Below are positions 38,567 through 42,094 of a stretch of 42,094 bases of DNA, piece after piece (positions within the stretch are counted from its first letter, which is position 1; each line of letters opens with the position of its first letter). The translations under genes and the position numbers were made by a program. Origin of the DNA: a virus. The notes under the pieces are model-generated. The model saw nothing but the letters and a program-made list of their open reading frames with translations, was not told the DNA's origin and ran no database searches. The stretch is from positions 1 to 42,094 of IMG/VR virus record IMGVR_UViG_3300025009_000207. The stretch is one strand, 5' to 3'.

Positions 38567-38905
38567 CTATTCGATGTATTCTACTGCCATGTTTGGGTTG
38601 CCAAAAAACTTTATTACTTTGCCAGTGTGCCAGTCAATAGCGGCATACTCGCAGTTGATAGAGTTCTCGGCGCGGTTGATTACTATACGGGGGTCGCGGT
38701 TGTCGCCATACGTACCGATAACAGAAAAATTGCACTTACCCCAACCTTCTAAGATGCCGTCCCATGTGTCCATTTCGCCACGGGTAAACAACTCTTTGGG
38801 TTGGAACTGGGAGTACGTCCCGCTTCTGTCACATTTGTTCCACACTTTCTGTGAAGCGCAGCACTTGCCTTCCCATCGTTTGCAGTTGTGGCATGGTGGT
38901 TTCAT
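38567..38905 (-). CDS. Cys-rich hypothetical protein
   Basis: 112 residues with PPCHNCKRWEGKCC at the N-terminus (two Cys pairs) and a later WNKCDRSG, then beta-like C-terminal half (RIVINRAENSINCEYAAID). Zinc-binding is likely. Function unknown. Confidence 0.75.
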   Translation of the reverse strand: MKPPCHNCKRWEGKCCASQKVWNKCDRSGTYSQFQPKELFTRGEMDTWDGILEGWGKCNFSVIGTYGDNRDPRIVINRAENSINCEYAAIDWHTGKVIKFFGNPNMAVEYIE

Positions 38906-38914
38906 GTAATCCCC

Positions 38915-39166
38915 CTAGAATTTGACTACCCTTGTAGCAAGCTGCAAAGGGCTTTTCTCCTTGCCAACATAAGTCTGATTGAAATCAGCCTTAGCAAAAG
39001 CGGAAATAGTGGCCGCTGCCGTTTCGGAAGGTTCGCCACAGTTCCAGTAAAGGGAAATACGGCTATCATGTTTGCCAAGCCATGCCATGTCAACCTGCGG
39101 GACAGACTTTTTAACCAAAGTCATGATGCTGTCTTTGTACAGGTGGTACGGCTCGGCGTGGCACAT
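38915..39166 (-). CDS. Hypothetical protein, first gene of its operon
   Basis: 83 residues; AGGGAGTCATT before the ATG. A beta-rich centre (DMAWLGKHDSRISLYWNCG) and C-terminal NQTYVGKEKSPLQLATRV. It lies 30 bp behind the hexamer-repeat promoter and leads into ERF and VRR-NUC genes. Confidence 0.7.
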   Translation of the reverse strand: MCHAEPYHLYKDSIMTLVKKSVPQVDMAWLGKHDSRISLYWNCGEPSETAAATISAFAKADFNQTYVGKEKSPLQLATRVVKF

Positions 39167-39194
39167 AATGACTCCCTCTATAAGTGATGGTGTA

Positions 39195-39222
39195 TTTATA
39201 TCATAGTCATAGTCATAGTCAA
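39195..39222 (-). promoter_or_regulatory. Promoter built on TGACTA hexamer repeats
   Basis: On the minus strand TTGACT (39222-39217), 16 bp, TATAAA (39200-39195). The spacer consists of tandem TGACTA units (3.5 copies) that also form the -35 box. It follows a terminator and precedes the 83-aa gene. Confidence 0.7.
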
Positions 39223-39248
39223 CAGGAAAGTGGAAATTATTTTATGCC

Positions 39249-39282
39249 ACAAAAAAAGAGGCCCGATACTGGCACCTCTCTT
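39249..39282 (-). terminator. Rho-independent terminator of the first early block
   Basis: On the minus strand AGAGGTGCC, loop, GGGCCTCT then T7, with a small mismatch inside the stem. It lies about 60 bp past the 52-aa gene and just upstream of a new promoter. The rest of 39167-39341 holds nothing else I can name. Confidence 0.7.
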
Positions 39283-39341
39283 TTTATCCTATGCCTATGC
39301 CTGGCCGTTCATCCACCGGCAGTCAAAGCGGCCTGGAAGTG

Positions 39342-39500
39342 CTAGTAAATCCCCCCTTTCTCTAACTTCCGCTCTATCTCCTGCACCCTGTCTTCCATGT
39401 CAATGACTCGGCGCACAGCCTTTGCACCTAGCACTATATCAACCACGCGCAGGGTAGCCCAAATAACCGCTGCTGCGAAAATACCTGTACCGATTTCCAT
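39342..39500 (-). CDS. 52-aa membrane-anchored coiled-coil peptide
   Basis: ATG at 39500 with AAGGGGGAAGGGG upstream. A hydrophobic N-terminal helix (GTGIFAAAVIWATLRVVDIV) is followed by a charged coil (DMEDRVQEIERKLEKGG). The plan resembles small phage membrane regulators. Unknown role. Confidence 0.7.
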   Translation of the reverse strand: MEIGTGIFAAAVIWATLRVVDIVLGAKAVRRVIDMEDRVQEIERKLEKGGIY

Positions 39501-39533
39501 CCCCTTCCCCCTTATGCCGCCCTCAAGGGCGGG

Positions 39534-39821
39534 TTAGTCCTCATCCTTCTGAGGCAGACACAGCCAGTATTGGTGCTGCTCGTCCACCCGCTCGTAGGGC
39601 TTCATACGGTCAATATCCCATGTGGTTTTGGCCTCAATCAGCGGGTAATCTGCATCGTTGAATCCGTAGGCGGTTTCCATGCGGCCACGCTGCCCCCCAC
39701 CGCCGAACATGGTCCCGCTCGGATCGCTGAAGCTGCTAAACACGGTAAGCTGGCTGCGGTGCGCCGCCATGATCGCATCCCACACCGCGCCAGTTGTTTC
39801 AACTTTTTTGTAATCGCTCAT
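39534..39821 (-). CDS. Hypothetical protein
   Basis: 95 residues from ATG at 39821 (GGAGGAACCT upstream; ATGA overlap). A Gly-rich loop TMFGGGGQRGRMETAYG sits between helical N- and C-terminal parts (VWDAIMAAHRSQLTVFS, DIDRMKPYERVDEQH). Not recognised. Confidence 0.7.
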   Translation of the reverse strand: MSDYKKVETTGAVWDAIMAAHRSQLTVFSSFSDPSGTMFGGGGQRGRMETAYGFNDADYPLIEAKTTWDIDRMKPYERVDEQHQYWLCLPQKDED

Positions 39822-39952
39822 AGGTTCCTCCACCCCGCGAGCGACATAGCCTTAAACCCCCTCGCCCTTGCTGGCCCGATAGCCCTCATCCGCGCCCAAT
39901 GGCGAAGGTAAGGCTCGTGGCCGGTGATGATGCCGCTGTAGATTTCATCCAT
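39818..39952 (-). CDS. 44-aa basic peptide
   Basis: ATG at 39952 overlaps the Gp157-like stop (TGATG) and its own stop overlaps the next ATG. Reads MDEIYSGIITGHEPYLRHWA then an Arg-rich tail (RMRAIGPARARGFKAM). Tight coupling supports translation. Function unknown. Confidence 0.6.
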   Translation of the reverse strand: MDEIYSGIITGHEPYLRHWARMRAIGPARARGFKAMSLAGWRNL

Positions 39953-40434
39953 CAACGTATCCTCAGTGAGCGGCCAACAGTGAGCACCGCGCCGGGGATT
40001 TCAATCCCGGCCTTGAGGTCAGCCTTGATGCGGTCTTTGTCGGGCGTGGTGGTAGCCGGAATGACGATCTTGTAAGCGTTCGGGATTGCCGCTTCGTCGG
40101 TGATTTCAAGAGACGGCGGGTTGTTCTGGATGCCGAGCGTGAACGTGCCGGCGGTAATCTTCTCCGCGCCCATCAGATCCATGCATTCCTTGGCGTACTG
40201 CTTGACGCGGGTGATGGTGTTCTCAAAGGCTTTCCGCCGCGCTGCGATGCGCTTCTCTTCGGCCTTGAACACGTCAACCGTGCTCTCCATATTTTTGATG
40301 AAGTGGCAGACGTTCTCGCCCTTCTTTTCGATGTCGCCGATTGCCGCAGACAGCAGCTCATCGCTTACCTCGTCGGTTTCGATCAGCTCCATCATTTCTT
40401 TGCTCATTGCATACAGCGTCAGTCCCTTGCTCAT
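39952..40434 (-). CDS. Gp157-like phage protein
   Basis: 160 residues. Central coiled coil with the family pattern (IGDIEKKGENVCHFIKNMES, FKAEEKRIAARRKAFENTI, VKQYAKECMDLMG) and the C-terminal beta part FTLGIQNNPPSLEITDE. Siphovirus Gp157 proteins are widespread early phage proteins; a link to phage resistance is reported for one member, but the activity is unknown. Confidence 0.85.
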   Translation of the reverse strand: MSKGLTLYAMSKEMMELIETDEVSDELLSAAIGDIEKKGENVCHFIKNMESTVDVFKAEEKRIAARRKAFENTITRVKQYAKECMDLMGAEKITAGTFTLGIQNNPPSLEITDEAAIPNAYKIVIPATTTPDKDRIKADLKAGIEIPGAVLTVGRSLRIR

Positions 40435-40668
40435 TTACTCCCCCTTTTGTGCCAGTATCAACCGGCGTATCTCGGATATGGTGCTATCGTCCATGAAGCA
40501 CAGGATTTCCCACCCTTCGCAGTAAACCTCCACAATGTCCACCTCTTCGGGGTAATCTGGCTCTTCGGGCGCTCCAAAGCTGTTTCTGTGTCCCTTCTCT
40601 GCGCGTGTCCCTTCGAACTCCACCTCCAGCGGGACGCCGCGCACGGTGACGGTCATTTTCTCAGGCAT
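40435..40668 (-). CDS. Small hypothetical protein
   Basis: 77 residues. Begins MPEKMTVTVRGVPLEVEFEG, an acidic beta-rich protein with DIVEVYCEGWEILCFMDD. Overlaps the MazG-like gene by 8 bp. Role unknown. Confidence 0.75.
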   Translation of the reverse strand: MPEKMTVTVRGVPLEVEFEGTRAEKGHRNSFGAPEEPDYPEEVDIVEVYCEGWEILCFMDDSTISEIRRLILAQKGE

Positions 40669-40942
40669 TATCGGCCCTCCTTGCGTTGTCGGCTAGCATG
40701 GCGGCAAATGCACTGAGGTCTGCGGCCTCTTCTGCCACTCTTTGGGCTGTTCCTTTGCCGCTTTTTAGCTCCCACAGCGCCACAAAGAGTTCTTCGTACT
40801 CGATCATGAGCAACCGCAATAGTTCATGCGGAGTTTGGTCCCCCCAGTCACCTTTGGCAACATTGCGCGGGAGGGTGAGGTTGCGGTACATCTGCCAAGC
40901 ATGGCGGATCACTAGCATTGCGCGGGATATGTGGGCGCTCAT
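40661..40942 (-). CDS. MazG-like all-alpha NTP pyrophosphohydrolase
   Basis: 93 residues from ATG at 40942 (ATGA overlap). The helical sequence carries the MazG metal motif E48-x2-E51, 20 residues, E72-x2-D75 (IEYEELFVALWELKSG and VAEEAADLSAFAAML). Such enzymes hydrolyse nucleotides, e.g. (p)ppGpp or non-canonical dNTPs, in infected cells. Given the base-modification genes, a nucleotide-pool role is possible. Confidence 0.65.
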   Translation of the reverse strand: MSAHISRAMLVIRHAWQMYRNLTLPRNVAKGDWGDQTPHELLRLLMIEYEELFVALWELKSGKGTAQRVAEEAADLSAFAAMLADNARRADNA

Positions 40943-41391
40943 TGCGGGTCGGTCCATGTGAAGGTGAGAGTGCCGCGCTTGTCCAGAAACTGTTTCAAAT
41001 TTAAAGCCGCTGTCGGGTCATACGGGTAGATAATGCTGCAACTGCCGGGGCCTTTCGTCTCATGCCAGCCGCACTCCACCGTCACGCTCTTATCCACCGG
41101 CTGCGGAATGGCGCGGCGGTAGGTGCCTACAAGACAAACGATGTGCTCACCTTCGGCAATGCCGGGGGAAGACCCTGCACCGTACCAACGCTCCGTCCCT
41201 TGGGCGTCAATGACGATGTAGCGTTTTTCCTTCACCTCCTCGTACTGCGGTTCGGGGTGCAGGATGGCGTTGATGCGGTCAAGATCGCGTTGCGCGGCTT
41301 TGCTGTAGTTTTCCGGCATATGCCGTGTGCAAACCGTTAGCGAATCTACCGCTACATCCAGTGCCTTCTTTGTCCTCTCCAACTCCGTCAT
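40939..41391 (-). CDS. Hypothetical early protein
   Basis: 150 residues. N-terminal coil (LERTKKALDVAVDSLTVC) and a C-terminal beta region (KRYIVIDAQGTERWYGAG, IVCLVGTYRRAIPQPV). Not recognised. Coupled to both neighbours. Confidence 0.75.
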   Translation of the reverse strand: MTELERTKKALDVAVDSLTVCTRHMPENYSKAAQRDLDRINAILHPEPQYEEVKEKRYIVIDAQGTERWYGAGSSPGIAEGEHIVCLVGTYRRAIPQPVDKSVTVECGWHETKGPGSCSIIYPYDPTAALNLKQFLDKRGTLTFTWTDPQ

Positions 41392-41555
41392 ACCCTCCCC
41401 CCTTGTCCCATCTGTGATAGCGCGGCGTCAACCTGCGCCTGTGAAAGTGTGATGTTGTGCAAATTGGCAATCTCGGCGCGTAGGCGCTCGTTCTCGGCGG
41501 TGATGCGGCGGTAGTTTTCCTCAACTATGGCGTCTAGCGTGGCGCGGATGGTCAT
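41388..41555 (-). CDS. 55-aa coiled-coil peptide
   Basis: ATG at 41555 with GGGGGGCTGAA upstream; ATGA overlap. A single coiled coil (VEENYRRITAENERLRAEIA) and Gln/Ala-rich tail (SQAQVDAALSQMGQ). Unknown. Confidence 0.7.
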   Translation of the reverse strand: MTIRATLDAIVEENYRRITAENERLRAEIANLHNITLSQAQVDAALSQMGQGGRV

Positions 41556-41653
41556 TTCAGCCCCCCGTATGCGACAGCAATCGCCATGATGAAAAGAATG
41601 GTCGCCCATGCCATGAACCCGGTGCTGCGGTACTTGCGCATTTTGTTGCTCAT
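41552..41653 (-). CDS. 33-aa single-pass membrane peptide
   Basis: ATG at 41653 with GGAGGGCAAC upstream. MSNKMRKYRSTG then a transmembrane helix (FMAWATILFIMAIAVAYGG). Its stop overlaps the next start. First gene after the pentapeptide-repeat gene. Confidence 0.65.
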   Translation of the reverse strand: MSNKMRKYRSTGFMAWATILFIMAIAVAYGGLK

Positions 41654-41674
41654 GTTGCCCTCCAAGTCATTGAA

Positions 41675-42094
41675 TTATGCCGCCTTGGGTGCCACCATGG
41701 TCTTGATGAACTCCACAGCCGCAAGATAGCTCTGGCGGTGCTCTGCAATGATGTGTTCACTCGCCTGTTCGGTGAACTGTTCCAAACTACCACAGAAACA
41801 ACCGGTTTTCAGTTCAACGCGCTTGTCGGTAATGAACACTTGCAGGTAATCGGAACGACTTCCCATGGGACCAATGCAAAAGTATTTCACCAACATTTCT
41901 TCGTCAGCGTATTTTGCGCCCTGAAGGTCTGCGCCCCGAAGGTCTGCGCCCCGAAGGTCTGCGCCCCGAAGGTATGCGCACCGAAGGTATGCGCCCCGAA
42001 GGTCTGCGCCCTGAAGGTATGCGCGCTGAAGGTATGCGCCCTGAAGGTATGCGCCCTGAAGGTATGCGCCCTGAAGGTCTGCGCCCTGAAGGTA
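41675..42094 (-). CDS. Pentapeptide-repeat protein, C-terminal part (split by window end)
   Basis: The minus-strand frame enters at 42094 with YLQGADLQGA-type repeats, continues for 11 full units, then leaves the array at DLQGAKYADEEMLVKY and ends with a globular domain: FCIGPMGSRSDYLQVFITD, TGCFCGSLEQFTEQASEH, a C-terminal helix and stop. The ATG at 41896 inside it is not a separate start; the frame is open through the array. This C-terminal domain is shared with other phage pentapeptide proteins. Confidence 0.85.
   Translation of the reverse strand, partial: YLQGADLQGAYLQGAYLQGAYLQRAYLQGADLRGAYLRCAYLRGADLRGADLRGADLQGAKYADEEMLVKYFCIGPMGSRSDYLQVFITDKRVELKTGCFCGSLEQFTEQASEHIIAEHRQSYLAAVEFIKTMVAPKAA
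41923..42094. repeat. 15-bp tandem array, right arm (11 units plus 7 bases)
   Basis: The same gaaggtNtgcgcc unit as at 1-315. Joining 42094 to 1 gives gaaggta followed by gaaagt, short of 8 bases to restore the period and frame. Confidence 0.95.

Noticed and set aside
41675-41896. Independent 73-aa gene starting MLVKYF
   Set aside because: The frame is open upstream into the pentapeptide array and no SD precedes this ATG; it is the C-terminal domain of the split gene.
780-42094. tRNA genes and an integrase
   Set aside because: I looked for cloverleaf-like segments and for tyrosine or serine recombinase motifs and saw none; absence by eye is not proof.

Overview
The window is almost certainly a near-complete genome of a tailed bacteriophage with a short (podovirus) tail. 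Nearly every supported gene lies on the minus strand. Genes are packed tail to head with ATGA/TGATG/TAATG overlaps and strong Shine-Dalgarno (SD) sequences. Both window ends fall inside the same 15-bp repeat array, which on the minus strand encodes A(D/Y)L(R/Q)G pentapeptides, so one pentapeptide-repeat gene is split between the ends. The ends do not join exactly: at least 8 bases (8+15n) are missing, as expected for an assembly that broke in a low-complexity array. The host is not identifiable. A P22-like tail, lipoprotein signals and an M15 endolysin suggest a Gram-negative bacterium. I see no integrase, partition or excision gene and no tRNA.

In transcription order (right to left): a promoter at 635-663 drives a small HTH regulator and the pentapeptide protein, then crosses the ends into a block of small early genes (41.7-39.3 kb: Gp157-like, MazG-like and others). 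A second promoter (39195-39222) starts a recombination/zinc-ribbon block with an ERF/Sak-type annealing protein, a gene with an in-frame UGA, and a VRR-NUC nuclease. At 35.7-34.2 kb a C5-cytosine methyltransferase gene is interrupted near its start by a promoter-bearing HNH gene. At 34.1-31.5 kb an HTH/zinc regulator precedes a very large fusion: Cys-rich radical-SAM-like, GNAT-like and amino-methyltransferase-like domains. At 31.2-27.5 kb lie a candidate small RNA, an HNH gene, a replication initiator containing 11-bp-phased iterons (probable origin) and a primase-helicase. A TGT/DpdA-like gene follows. A promoter with a perfect 18-bp palindrome in its spacer (26724-26752) then starts a run of small genes that ends at a terminator at 22.1 kb.

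The late region (22.0-0.78 kb) contains small and large terminase, portal, scaffold, DUF5309/SU10-type capsid, P22 gp4- and gp10-like tail adaptors, three probable ejection proteins in the P22 order (gp7, gp20, gp16), a holin-like protein, two paralogous beta-helix tailspikes (one carrying a lipoprotein signal), M15 endolysin, a small lipoprotein, a class-3 lipase and an HNH endonuclease. It ends with tandem terminators.

The candidates for a new system are: (i) a DNA hypermodification island (DpdA-like, radical-SAM/GNAT/methyltransferase fusion, Dcm); (ii) the HNH insertion that rebuilds Dcm motif I with recoded codons; (iii) a UGA at a conserved cysteine followed by a SECIS-like hairpin; (iv) a lambda-like origin inside the initiator gene; (v) a lipidated tailspike paralog.
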